Positions 14,544 to 23,168 of a DNA stretch of 28,396 nt are shown in pieces (the stretch's first letter is position 1; each line of letters begins with the position of its first letter). The notes below the pieces were generated by a model. That model worked only from the letters and a program-made list of their open reading frames with translations, ran no database searches and was not told the DNA's origin. The DNA is from a virus, in IMG/VR virus record IMGVR_UViG_3300044846_002809, positions 1-28,396 of that record; one strand, 5' to 3'. The translations under genes and the position numbers were made by a program.

Positions 14544-15022
14544 GCGAAGAAATCACACCCGAAGAATCATCATTCATCAACGCCAAACGAGGCTTTGAGC
14601 TATTCGGCGCGCCGCTCGCGCCATACAGCGCCAGCCGCAAAGTCGCCGCGACAAGGATGGGGATGACATGGCCGTTCATCGGCGAGGCCGCGCTTGCGCA
14701 GTTGCAGGCCACAAACATGTATCCTGATGCCATGTTTCACTCTGTAATCGTGCTGTGGCTCTGCACACTCCCAGATGCAAGCACGGCGCTGGCGCGGGGC
14801 GTGTGGACGCCTTCGCGCGCCGTGTCCAAACCGGACGAAGCTCGTGACGCCGCCATCGCATGGGCTGACAGCGAGGGTATCACCGATATGAGCGGGCCGA
14901 AGTTTGGCGAGGCGTTCCAAGTGTTCTTTGGCATCGTGACTGGCGTTGATGCCGCGCAGTTCCGCATCGAGGTGGAGAAAACGGGCGGCGGAGAATCAGG
15001 AGACGAGCCGGGAAAAGTCTAG
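14540..15022 (+). CDS. tail assembly chaperone, short form (G-like)
   Basis: A 160-residue protein occupying the position just upstream of the tape measure where lambda gpG sits. It is largely helical and ends in a Gly/Glu-rich tail (TGGGESGDEPGKV) at TAG 15020-15022. The classic slippery heptamer G GGA AAA lies at 15010-15016, two codons before this stop. Tail chaperones bind the tape measure and guide tube polymerisation, and their long form depends on the ratio set by frameshifting. The identification rests mainly on the slippery site plus position. Confidence 0.75.
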   Translation: MSEEITPEESSFINAKRGFELFGAPLAPYSASRKVAATRMGMTWPFIGEAALAQLQATNMYPDAMFHSVIVLWLCTLPDASTALARGVWTPSRAVSKPDEARDAAIAWADSEGITDMSGPKFGEAFQVFFGIVTGVDAAQFRIEVEKTGGGESGDEPGKV

Positions 15023-15246
15023 CCTCGCAGTCGCAATGGGCGCATCTCATCGCGCATGTTCACGCGGTCTGCGGGGCTTCACCGGACGAAATCTGGCACC
15101 GGATGCCACTGGCCGAGGCGCTCCAATACGATGCGATATGGTGGCAGGACTTCGACCGGCAACGCCAGATGCACGCCTTCGACAAGGTGGCGCGCATTTA
15201 CGTGCTTTCCGTGTTTGCCAAGGACGGCGGGGACGTGCTAGTTTAG
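14540..15246 (+). CDS. tail assembly chaperone, -1 frameshift long form (GT-like)
   Basis: After slipping back one base at 15010-15016, ribosomes would read 76 more codons (AGT at 15016 to GTT at 15243) to TAG at 15244-15246, giving 235 residues. The extension is a compact, clearly protein-like domain: WAHLIAHVHAVCGASPDEIW, then PLAEALQYDAIWWQDFDRQR. It has no start codon signal of its own and is not open far upstream in its frame, so it needs frameshifting. This matches the GT arrangement of many long-tailed phages. The neighbouring tape measure follows after one gene. Confidence 0.78.
15010..15016 (+). other. programmed -1 ribosomal frameshift site (GGGAAAA)
   Basis: G GGA AAA fits X XXY YYZ in the zero frame: GGA and AAA are the in-frame codons at 15011-15013 and 15014-15016. 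Both tRNAs can re-pair after a slip of one base. The lambda G/GT site is GGGAAAG. The zero-frame stop comes two codons later. Confidence 0.8.
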
Positions 15247-15251
15247 CCGAC

Positions 15252-15854
15252 ATGATCACGCTCGACACATCAGGATTGCAAAGCGCGCTCCGCTTTGTTG
15301 AGGCGACATCGAAAAGGCCGATGGCGGACTCACTTAATCGCGCGGCGCTTCACGCGATCATCGGAAGCGGCACTGGTGCGGGCGCAATGCAGCTCACGCC
15401 GAAGGCAAATAAATCGTCGATCAAGGGCGTGACCGACGCGATGATTCGCGGGCTGATCGTGAAGCGACTGCGCGCGAAAAACAAACTAAAGCGAGTGACA
15501 AGTCAGCAGCTTGACGAGTGGGTGGCCGTTGAAAAGGCGAGGCGCATTCGCGCGGCAGGCTACACTGCTTTTATCGGATGGACGCCAGCGGCCAAGGCGC
15601 TTGGAGGAACTGGCGCTCGGGGAAAAGGAAAGACAAAGGAAGACCCGGAGCAATTCAATAAATCAGAAGCAATTTACGGTCGGGCTACTAAGGCATCACC
15701 GGAAAACCTTTTTGCTGAAATTGTAAACACCGCGCCGATGGCCGAGGAAATCGGCGGCAATGCGCTTCAAAAAGCCATCGACAATGCCGCCGATGATTTG
15801 ATTGTTTACGGGCAACGGAAATTTGAGGAACAAGCCAAGAAAGGGGGTTTCTAA
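15252..15854 (+). CDS. minor tail protein candidate
   Basis: A 200-residue protein from the ATG at 15252, five bases after the stop of the chaperone extension; the frame is open to 14946 but that part is shadow. MITLDTSGLQSALRFVEATS and a C-terminal helix (ALQKAIDNAADDLIVYGQRK) are typical of small proteins of the gpZ or HK97 gp10 kind, which complete the tail near the head-proximal end. The middle is Lys/Arg-rich. Its stop overlaps the tape-measure ATG (TAATG), with AAAGGGGG upstream as ribosome site. Family only suspected. Confidence 0.45.
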   Translation: MITLDTSGLQSALRFVEATSKRPMADSLNRAALHAIIGSGTGAGAMQLTPKANKSSIKGVTDAMIRGLIVKRLRAKNKLKRVTSQQLDEWVAVEKARRIRAAGYTAFIGWTPAAKALGGTGARGKGKTKEDPEQFNKSEAIYGRATKASPENLFAEIVNTAPMAEEIGGNALQKAIDNAADDLIVYGQRKFEEQAKKGGF

Positions 15855-17857
15855 TGGCAAAAAAAGCAGAATTGAAGGCAGTATTGTCAATGGACATGAG
15901 TCCATTTTCGCGCAGCGCTGCGCGTGCGCTTGCGACCGGCAAAGCCCTCGCGCGCCAGTTCGCGCGCAACCCCGTCAAGTTGCTGGCCACGGGCGCATTT
16001 CTCGGCGCGGAGAAAGCCATCGGCGCTATCGGCGGCGCTATCGGCGGGCTGCCCAACTTGGCCGCGAAAGCCTTTGGCACGCTCGCCAAGGCTGGAGCGG
16101 TTGTCGGCGGAGTGTTTGCGGCTGGCGTTGTCCACGCATACAACTTCGGCGGGGAAATGCAGGACATGGCAGACCGCACAGGGATGCCGATTGGCAAGCT
16201 CCTTGTGCTCACTCAGGCGCTCCAAGATTGCGGTGTCGAGTTTGAGGGGCTGGTGCCAGCGGTCAAGAAGATGAACACCGCGCTTGTAGCGGCGGCGAAG
16301 TCAGGCAACGCAAGCGCATTCGAGCAAATCGGACTGAGCGTTCAGGAATTGCTGAACAAAGAACCAGCGGATCAGTTCGAGGCTGTAGCCACGGCAATCA
16401 GCAAGCTCGGAAGCACAGCCGCTCGCACGAAGGCGGCAGTGGATATTTTCGGCAAAGCCGGTGTGAACATGCTGTCATTTTTCGCAGATGGCGAGGCGAT
16501 GCAGACCGCGCGAGACAGCCTTGGAAAACAGGCTGGCATCCTCGAAAAGAACGCAGCGGCATTCGACCGAATCAGCGACCGGCTCGGCAGGGTGGGCGCG
16601 AAGATTCGCGGCTTCTTTATCGGCGCAGGCGCTGGATTGGCGGGCATCGCCGACAATATCACTGCGCAGTTTGACAAGGTTGACCTCGCGCCATTCGGCG
16701 AGAAGGTTGCCGAGAAGCTAAAGCAAGCGATGAAATGGGGCTTCGCGATCTGGGAAGACCCAATGGGAGTGATGGGTTTTTTCTGGGCGATGGCAAAAGT
16801 GAAGGCGATTGAATTGGCGAACTGGCTGCACGATGCCATCGAGCGCGCATTCCCCGGTATGGCGGTGGCGATTGAGGACGCTATCAGCAAGACGATTGCG
16901 TGGGGTAAAATCATCATTGGATACGCAACCCAGTTCGGCACGTTCCTGCTAGACGCCGCAAAAGCTTTCACGGCATGGATTAGTAACTGGTGGGAAAACA
17001 GCGGCATTCCTGAGATATGGACACTCATAAAGTCGGGAACTGCGCCGAAGGAAAAGGAAAAATACAGCAAGGGAACGAAAGCTATCGTCACGCGAGGCGG
17101 GGTAGTCCCCGGTGAACCGCCTGATTTCAACATGGATGACAGTCCGCGCGCGCGGACTGAAAGAGCCATCGCCAACGAAGAATCAAAGCGGGCAAGGCGC
17201 GAATTTATTGGGCCAGTGATTCCCAAAGACTTTGTTGCGCCAACACCAAACAAAGGCAAAGATATGGTTGCGGAGGGCATGGCGTCCCTCGCCAAGAACG
17301 CTAATGGCGCAGCCAAGGCGATGGAAGCCGCCAAGGTTGGCGCGGATCACTTTGGAGCAGCGGCGGCGCTGGCAGAAGCCCAAGCTATGCGCAAGAAAAT
17401 CGAGCCTGCCGTGAAAATGGCCGATGCGAGGATGGCCGCGATTGGAGGCGGCGGCGGGAATTTGCCTTTCACTAGGATTTTCCAGAAAGCGCAGGCGGGA
17501 TTCAATCAGTGGTTCAATGACCCGACGCGCACCAGAATCAGGAGGGAAGGCGAAACCCGCGCACGCATCGACCGCGAGCGGAACGCTGTTTATAAGGGGC
17601 CGCTTGGCCGTCGCGAGTTTGAGGCGTTCCGCAACATGGCGCAGGCGAATGGACTCAAGGAGATTGACGGCGTGCCAGTGCGCAGGGAGGGCGAGGTTAG
17701 GCGCGGAGACGCTGCGCGACGCAAGGCGTTCGAGAAAGACCAAGAGCGAAAGCGCCTCAAAGGACTGACCGAAAAAGAGACATTGGATGAACTTCTCAAC
17801 GTGGCAAAGGACGCCCGCGACGCTAACAAAAAAGTAGCCAAGGCAATCGCAGAATGA
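15854..17857 (+). CDS. tail tape measure protein
   Basis: A 667-residue, largely helical protein. The N-terminus has repeated Ala/Gly-rich hydrophobic segments (AIGAIGGAIGGLPNLAAKAF, then AGAVVGGVFAAGV), followed by DMADRTGMPIGKLLVLTQAL and DIFGKAGVNMLSFFADG, the usual signature of tape measures in long-tailed phages. The C-terminal third is charged and coiled-coil-like. At roughly 0.15 nm per residue, the tail would be about 100 nm. It is the longest gene in the tail block apart from the fibre. Ribosome site AAAGGGGG precedes the ATG. It determines tail length and is threaded in the tube. Confidence 0.88.
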   Translation: MAKKAELKAVLSMDMSPFSRSAARALATGKALARQFARNPVKLLATGAFLGAEKAIGAIGGAIGGLPNLAAKAFGTLAKAGAVVGGVFAAGVVHAYNFGGEMQDMADRTGMPIGKLLVLTQALQDCGVEFEGLVPAVKKMNTALVAAAKSGNASAFEQIGLSVQELLNKEPADQFEAVATAISKLGSTAARTKAAVDIFGKAGVNMLSFFADGEAMQTARDSLGKQAGILEKNAAAFDRISDRLGRVGAKIRGFFIGAGAGLAGIADNITAQFDKVDLAPFGEKVAEKLKQAMKWGFAIWEDPMGVMGFFWAMAKVKAIELANWLHDAIERAFPGMAVAIEDAISKTIAWGKIIIGYATQFGTFLLDAAKAFTAWISNWWENSGIPEIWTLIKSGTAPKEKEKYSKGTKAIVTRGGVVPGEPPDFNMDDSPRARTERAIANEESKRARREFIGPVIPKDFVAPTPNKGKDMVAEGMASLAKNANGAAKAMEAAKVGADHFGAAAALAEAQAMRKKIEPAVKMADARMAAIGGGGGNLPFTRIFQKAQAGFNQWFNDPTRTRIRREGETRARIDRERNAVYKGPLGRREFEAFRNMAQANGLKEIDGVPVRREGEVRRGDAARRKAFEKDQERKRLKGLTEKETLDELLNVAKDARDANKKVAKAIAE

Positions 17858-18567
17858 GCGCACTCCATTACATCGAAGATTCGACCTTCATCCAAGTCAA
17901 GCCGGCGCAGTGGAGCCGCAACTTCACCGGCGAGCTTGACACATGCACCGTCACTTATCAGGGCGCGCAGTATCGCGCGAAGGCGTTCATGGATTCGCTC
18001 GGCGCATACGCAACGCTGTCATGCACGGACGAGGCAGGCGCAAATCTGAACGATGCCAGCATGTTTCTGGACACCTGGACGAGCGATGACAACCCAGTGC
18101 TGCCAACCGTCACGCTGAACTACAAGGGACTGCGCGGCGGGGCGGCGCGTGGCGTGCTAGCCGAGGACGACACATCGCTGCAAACCGCGCAGACGACCAA
18201 GCAAATCACCGATGCAACTTCGGTGAACTACCAGAAAACAATCACCTGCTCAGTCACCTACGTAAGCTCGAGGACAACATACAAATGGGCGGCGCTTGCA
18301 AACCCCGGCTCCACGCCGACTTATTCCGCCGTGCGCAACATTCCCGTGCTAAATATGGGCAGCGCGGCGATCCGGCAAATGACATTCAGCGGAATGGTGG
18401 ATGACGCAGGGGAACCTACTGACACAATTCCAACAGGTGACGCAACCGCCGTGTTTAACACATTCTCGGCTGTCTCGCAAACGACGACCTTCACCGTGCC
18501 GGAAGTGGTGCCCGGCAAGCTATGGCAGTGTCAGAGCGTGAATGAATACATTCTGAAAGGAGCCTAA
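17854..18567 (+). CDS. distal tail protein candidate
   Basis: A 237-residue, beta-rich protein starting at an ATGA overlap with the tape measure. The start MSALHYIEDSTFIQVKPAQW leads into strands rich in Thr, Ser and Val, then LDTWTSDDNPVLPTVTLNYK and a long Thr-rich tail. Position directly after the tape measure is that of distal tail or tail-tip proteins. No large gpJ-like host-specificity protein is seen in the window, so this and the next gene may form the tip together. No family assigned. Confidence 0.5.
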   Translation: MSALHYIEDSTFIQVKPAQWSRNFTGELDTCTVTYQGAQYRAKAFMDSLGAYATLSCTDEAGANLNDASMFLDTWTSDDNPVLPTVTLNYKGLRGGAARGVLAEDDTSLQTAQTTKQITDATSVNYQKTITCSVTYVSSRTTYKWAALANPGSTPTYSAVRNIPVLNMGSAAIRQMTFSGMVDDAGEPTDTIPTGDATAVFNTFSAVSQTTTFTVPEVVPGKLWQCQSVNEYILKGA

Positions 18568-19394
18568 TGGCATTTCCAAGCAAGCCGGAGCCAGCAAAGA
18601 ACGGGTGGATTAACCGCAGCATCGAGCGGTTCAAGGCGTGGGCTTACTCGCGCCAGCCGATTCCAAACCAGCAGGATTTCGACGTGACCGAAGGCGTTGA
18701 CGGCGTGCGCTTTTCCATCAAGAAAAAGCTGCTACCGCCAGAGCCTAAGCGCGAGCATCGGCAGTTTCACATCGAAGCGGCTGGCAGCAAAAAGCTGCGC
18801 GTTTTCAACGGCACGCTATTCGGTCAACTGCCAACCGGGTTCTCAGCGAATGACGACCCGGTGTTTGAGATAACGGCGCGCGTGGATGGTTCGCCCTTGC
18901 AAAGCGGTGACAAGATTTACGCCAAGGCGACGTGGGACAGAACAGTCAGTGCGTTTGGTAACATCGCAAGCACCATCACCACCCGCACGGTGGAGGCGGC
19001 GGCAACGGTGCCAACAAATGATTACCTGACCGCGACAAGGCACTACCTACTTGCCACGATCACGCTGCCAGCCTCGAACGTTCCGGTTGTTAGTCAAAGC
19101 CGATGGGGGCCGATTGACGACCTGCCGGGGACGGCCTCCGATAACTACACGCTCCGCTACGGTGCAACCGGCACGGCTGATACCGCATACTACGATTTAC
19201 TTTACACAAGCAAAGGGCACAAGTCGGACGGCTCAGACATCGCGCCAAGCTATAATTCGATTCAGACCTATCAAAGCGGCCTTTGCAGAGTCTATAACGA
19301 TGCGGGAACGATGAAGATTTTCATCGCGCCGATCACGGTGAACTCAATCGGCCAAATCACATGGATCGGCCCCGAGGCGCAGGCGTGGCCGTAA
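18567..19394 (+). CDS. tail tip-associated protein, unknown family
   Basis: A 275-residue protein with a good ribosome site (AAAGGAG just upstream) and a start that overlaps the previous stop (TAATG). An N-terminal helix (NGWINRSIERFKAWAYSRQP) precedes a beta-rich body with TVSAFGNIASTITTRTVEAA and ends in FIAPITVNSIGQITWIGPEA. The strand-rich, Thr/Asp-rich character suits an adsorption-apparatus protein. No catalytic motif is present. Confidence 0.5.
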   Translation: MAFPSKPEPAKNGWINRSIERFKAWAYSRQPIPNQQDFDVTEGVDGVRFSIKKKLLPPEPKREHRQFHIEAAGSKKLRVFNGTLFGQLPTGFSANDDPVFEITARVDGSPLQSGDKIYAKATWDRTVSAFGNIASTITTRTVEAAATVPTNDYLTATRHYLLATITLPASNVPVVSQSRWGPIDDLPGTASDNYTLRYGATGTADTAYYDLLYTSKGHKSDGSDIAPSYNSIQTYQSGLCRVYNDAGTMKIFIAPITVNSIGQITWIGPEAQAWP

Positions 19395-19397
19395 AAC

Positions 19398-19426
19398 TTG
19401 ACGCACGCCCGAAAATCCGCTACAAC
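19398..19426 (+). promoter_or_regulatory. candidate promoter of the tail fibre gene (TTGACG-17-TACAAC)
   Basis: TTGACG (5/6) at 19398-19403 and TACAAC (4/6) at 19421-19426 are separated by exactly 17 bases. A transcription start 7 bases downstream would fall two bases before the fibre ATG at 19435, giving an almost leaderless message. No Shine-Dalgarno precedes that ATG, consistent with such a start. Confidence 0.5.
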
Positions 19427-19434
19427 CCAACATC

Positions 19435-21834
19435 ATGCCGCGCGACCTTGACCTGACATTCGACATCTCCACCGGGGCGCTCACACTCGACCGCGTTGTT
19501 GGCAACTACGTCAAACGCTCGGAAACGCTCACGCTATCTGTGACCATCGTGAGCAACGGCGCATCGGCTACCATCCCGGCAGGGCTTGTCGGCACGCTCA
19601 AACCCGTCAACACCTACGGCACCACGCTCGCGCAGTGGACGACGTTTTCCCAAGTTGGCGCAACAAACGTCTATACGGCCTCGACCACGATCAACGCCGC
19701 CGCCGTCACGACGCTGCTCGGCACGACCACGGAACAAGCTAACTGCGTGTTCGACTTTGCTGGCGCAGGCGTGGTGGAAAGCGACACGCTCGCGCTTGTC
19801 CTCAAGAACAACGTGACGCGCGACGATGACACCGCCCCGACCGCGCTGCTCAACCGCAACGATTTCCTAGTCACGAACGGCACCGGCCTGCTCGTCAACG
19901 TCGCAGCGGGCTACGCAGCCAACGGCGCATTTGTGGCAGCGCAGGCATCGCTGGCAATCACCAACGCAACGAACTACATCGAGGTGACAGCGGCAGGCGT
20001 GGCCAGCGTCAACACCACGGCATTCACGGCTGGCAGCTACCCGCTGGCAACGGTTGTCGCATCAGCCGGCGCAATCACGGCCAACACCGACTTGCGCGCG
20101 TGGATTACGCCGAAGCCCGCAGCGGTTGGCGGAGTAACCTCCATCACCGGCACAGCGAACGAGATCACCGTGACCGGCACGACGACGCCGACGCTCTCGC
20201 TGCCGAGCGCGCTGACATTCACCGGCAAGACGGTGACGGGCGGGACGTTCAATTCGCCGACGCTATTCGAGCCTAGTTCCATAAATTACAGGATTCTCAA
20301 TACCCAAGACGGAACCATGAAAGGCCGTCTTACTAACGATTTTACGCACGTATATTTAGACGCCGGTGGTGATGTATTTTTGCGGTCATCCGATTTCGTA
20401 AGCAGCTATCTCATCCTCGCTCATTTCTCCGCTTCAACGGGGCGCATGTCATTAGGCCACTCAGCATTTTTATCCGGGAAAATCGGATTCAAGAACGCTA
20501 CATCGACGGGAACTACAACCCTCGACTCCGCAAACGCTTCTGCAAACGACTACACGGTTACACTGCAAGCTGCGACAGGCACGCTCGCGCTAACAACCGA
20601 CATCACAGGCGGCACACTCGCGGGCAGCTTCACCACGCTGTCGGCAAGCTCCACCACGTCCCTCCTCCTCGGCACCGCAGGCAGCGCCGTTGGCAACGTG
20701 GGCTTCCGCAACGCCACCTCTGGCACCACGACGCTTGCGCCTGCGACGGGCGCGCTCGGCACGGGCACGGTTACGCTGCCGCTGAGTGGCACGCTGGCGA
20801 CGCTGGAGGGGAGCAACACCTACACCGGCACGACGAACACCTTCACGCTGCCAACCACGACCGGCAGCACCACGACCAGCGGCATCGCGGTTGCGGCGAA
20901 CAGCCTCACGACCGGCACCGGCATCTACGCGGCAAGCTCGTCACTGACCAGCGGCAAGCTCCTTGACCTGCAAGTAAGCGGCACGGCGGCGGCGGCGTCG
21001 CAGACCGCGCTGAACGTCGCCACTGCGGGCGCGAATGGCACCAGCGGCATCACCACCAAGGGTGCGGTGATCTCCAACACGCACACCGGGACGACCTCGA
21101 CTAATGTGGCGTTGGAATTGACGGCGAGCGGCGCGACGACGAACACGGCGCTGAATGTGACGGCGGGAGCCGCCGTGTTTGCAGCAGGTGTTTATTTTGG
21201 CGGATTTGCGTCTGCGGACAGGCAGCTAAAAAAAGGATCAAGTGGACCGCTTGTGCTCACGAACGGCACAAACAGCCAGCTACAAGTACTTGCTTGCGCA
21301 AATATCTATTGCGGAGGCGACTTGAACGGTGGTTCTCAGCCCACGGATTTAAGTTCAACTGGCGTAACGGTTGGCAGCACTGGGTTTCATGCTTGGACAA
21401 ATACTGCTAATCAGGCATATCAAACCAAGGACTTGTATGCGAGCCGATACGCAGCGGGAGTTTTGCAAATTGGCACAAGTAGCGCAAATGACGCAGGTTC
21501 GATCCGACTTACAAACATCACCGCACTTGGCACGCTCGCCGTGACCGGCGCGAGCACGCTTACAGGGCTTCTCACAGCTAACGGCGGAATCACGTTAGGA
21601 GATGGCCAGAACATCGCTTTCAACACGACGACCGGCACTAAGATTGGCGCGGCAACAACGCAGAAACTCAGCTTCTGGAACGCCACGCCAATCGTTCAGC
21701 CGACAACGGCAGTTTCCAGCGCAACCTTTGCAAGCCCCGGCGGGGGGGTAAATATCAAAACGGACGACACTTTCGACGGCTACACGATTGCACAAGTAGT
21801 CAAAGCGCTGCGAAACGCCGGACTTTTAGCATAA
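19435..21834 (+). CDS. tail fibre protein
   Basis: A 799-residue, Thr/Ala/Gly/Ser-rich protein. The N-terminal 200 residues are ordered (TFDISTGALTLDRVVGNYVK) and should anchor to the tail tip. The rest is a long repetitive beta stretch with 'TGT.ANEITVTGTTTPTLSL' phrases and repeated TLASxT motifs typical of fibre shafts. The C-terminus FDGYTIAQVVKALRNAGLLA is a familiar fibre ending. It likely binds the host surface. Two segments, roughly 20275-20520 and 21190-21520, have a less GC-rich composition and more varied residues than the flanks, suggesting exchanged receptor-binding or loop domains. Confidence 0.82.
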   Translation: MPRDLDLTFDISTGALTLDRVVGNYVKRSETLTLSVTIVSNGASATIPAGLVGTLKPVNTYGTTLAQWTTFSQVGATNVYTASTTINAAAVTTLLGTTTEQANCVFDFAGAGVVESDTLALVLKNNVTRDDDTAPTALLNRNDFLVTNGTGLLVNVAAGYAANGAFVAAQASLAITNATNYIEVTAAGVASVNTTAFTAGSYPLATVVASAGAITANTDLRAWITPKPAAVGGVTSITGTANEITVTGTTTPTLSLPSALTFTGKTVTGGTFNSPTLFEPSSINYRILNTQDGTMKGRLTNDFTHVYLDAGGDVFLRSSDFVSSYLILAHFSASTGRMSLGHSAFLSGKIGFKNATSTGTTTLDSANASANDYTVTLQAATGTLALTTDITGGTLAGSFTTLSASSTTSLLLGTAGSAVGNVGFRNATSGTTTLAPATGALGTGTVTLPLSGTLATLEGSNTYTGTTNTFTLPTTTGSTTTSGIAVAANSLTTGTGIYAASSSLTSGKLLDLQVSGTAAAASQTALNVATAGANGTSGITTKGAVISNTHTGTTSTNVALELTASGATTNTALNVTAGAAVFAAGVYFGGFASADRQLKKGSSGPLVLTNGTNSQLQVLACANIYCGGDLNGGSQPTDLSSTGVTVGSTGFHAWTNTANQAYQTKDLYASRYAAGVLQIGTSSANDAGSIRLTNITALGTLAVTGASTLTGLLTANGGITLGDGQNIAFNTTTGTKIGAATTQKLSFWNATPIVQPTTAVSSATFASPGGGVNIKTDDTFDGYTIAQVVKALRNAGLLA

Positions 21835-21853
21835 CCCAAACCACAAAACACCC

Positions 21854-22306
21854 ATGACACTCAAAGACATCCAAGACAAAGGCGAGCCGCTATGGTTCGA
21901 GATTCAAGCCGCTATCACCGAAGCCGCGCAGTCGGCAGCGAAGGTATCTTCGGAAGCACTCGCCAAGGCACAGGCCACGGCGAAAGAAGCCGCCGACAAA
22001 GCAGCCGCCGAACTCGCCACGGCCAACGCAGCGCGCGACAAGGCCACCTCGGAACTCGCCGCGATGACCGCGCAAGACCAGAAGCACGCCGCCGAATTGC
22101 TCGCCGCGCTGGACTGGACGGCGATTGACGCGGAATACGCCGACTTGCAATCCAAGTTCGCAGCCAACAGCGCGAAGTATGACGCCGCACGCGCTACGCT
22201 GGCAACGCTAGCCGCAGCCATCAATGCGCCGTTCGCCGAGCGCGAAGCCGCTGCCAAAGCCGCGCGTGTGAAGGAACTTGAAGCGCAACTCGCCGCCGTG
22301 AAATGA
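21854..22306 (+). CDS. Ala-rich coiled-coil protein
   Basis: A 150-residue, almost entirely helical protein: AAQSAAKVSSEALAKAQATA followed by KEAADKAAAELATANAARDK. The strong Ala/Lys/Glu heptads suggest an extended coiled coil. It follows the fibre gene and overlaps the PAS gene by ATGA. It could be a fibre chaperone, a structural spike element or a lysis accessory protein; none can be shown. No signal peptide or membrane segment is visible. Confidence 0.6.
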   Translation: MTLKDIQDKGEPLWFEIQAAITEAAQSAAKVSSEALAKAQATAKEAADKAAAELATANAARDKATSELAAMTAQDQKHAAELLAALDWTAIDAEYADLQSKFAANSAKYDAARATLATLAAAINAPFAEREAAAKAARVKELEAQLAAVK

Positions 22307-22923
22307 AGCACGACGCCCCAGATTGGCTGGCTGAATCACTCGCGCTCATCGGCGCGTTCATCCTATTCGTCACGCAGGCGAAGCGAATCTGGGGCTGGCT
22401 TCGCATCCTCGGGGCTTGGTGGCAGCGCAGGGCCAATGCTATCTCCGACCTCGCCGCGCACGTCGGCGAAGTTGCTCACTCGCTGCAAGAAATCGTGCGT
22501 GTGAACGAGGCGCGATTCTCGCACGTTGAAAGCAAGGTGAAGGAATTGCACTGCCGGGCCATCGTGAATCACCAGCAGACCATGATGATGCTGGATGAGT
22601 CTCCCGTCCCGCAGTGGCAATGCTCGCTCCCGTCAGGCGCGTGCGAATGGGTGAACCCAGCCTGCGCGGAGCTTTTCCGAATGGAGTCTCACGACATGCT
22701 CGTTTGGGGCTGGCTCTCGGCAATCCACGCGGACGACCTCGCGCGAACCCAGAACGATTTCCTCGAAACAATCCGCAACGGACGCCCATACAAGGTGCGC
22801 TACCGTGTCATGCAAGACGGCCAGCCGATCACGGTTGAGGCTACTGGCAGAATCGTCAAAAACGATGACGGCACGCCGCTCGCGCTCATCGGCAAAGTAA
22901 TCCCTGTCCCTGTCCACTTATGA
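22303..22923 (+). CDS. membrane-anchored PAS-domain protein
   Basis: A 206-residue protein. Residues 9-25 are one hydrophobic segment (LAESLALIGAFILFVTQ) followed by an aromatic, basic amphipathic stretch (IWGWLRILGAWWQRR), then a helix to about 85. Residues 90-203 read as a PAS_3-type fold: ECH-like strand QWQCSLPSG, WVNPA (116-120), a helix with FRMESHDMLVWGW, HADD (142-145), then IRNGRPYKVRYRVM and a final strand ending GKVIPVP. PAS domains sense small ligands, redox or light, or mediate contacts. It is coupled by ATGA overlaps to a coiled-coil gene and a holin candidate. No kinase or output domain is attached. A sensor in a lysis block is unusual. Confidence 0.75.
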   Translation: MKHDAPDWLAESLALIGAFILFVTQAKRIWGWLRILGAWWQRRANAISDLAAHVGEVAHSLQEIVRVNEARFSHVESKVKELHCRAIVNHQQTMMMLDESPVPQWQCSLPSGACEWVNPACAELFRMESHDMLVWGWLSAIHADDLARTQNDFLETIRNGRPYKVRYRVMQDGQPITVEATGRIVKNDDGTPLALIGKVIPVPVHL

Positions 22924-23168
22924 ACACAAAACTCAAAGTCATCCTCGCATCCAGCGGCACCGGAATCTTCGGCTTCATCAACTGGCTGGCAACCGTCCCG
23001 CCTGAACAACAAAGCGGATGGCTCGCCGCGCTTGTCGAACTCACGCCGCTTCACTGGAGGCCCAACGTGGGCCTGTTCACTCGCTTCCTGACCCTGTTCC
23101 TCGGCATTTACGCGACCTATCTGGCAGCGCGCAGCGGGCCGACACCTCCAACCCAACCCAACCCATGA
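22920..23168 (+). CDS. holin candidate (two membrane segments)
   Basis: An 82-residue protein with two hydrophobic segments, roughly residues 6-26 (VILASSGTGIFGFINWLATV) and 52-71 (FTRFLTLFLGIYATYLAARS), a short polar loop and a Pro-rich C-terminus. Size, topology and position just before a lipoprotein and an M15 endolysin fit a class II-type holin that permits endolysin release. It is coupled by ATGA overlaps at both ends. Holins lack conserved motifs, so the call rests on topology and context. Confidence 0.62.
   Translation: MNTKLKVILASSGTGIFGFINWLATVPPEQQSGWLAALVELTPLHWRPNVGLFTRFLTLFLGIYATYLAARSGPTPPTQPNP

Noticed and set aside
14946-15251. Extension of the minor-tail frame back into the chaperone gene
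   Set aside because: The chaperone and its frameshift extension occupy this DNA in other frames. The protein-like sequence begins at 15252.
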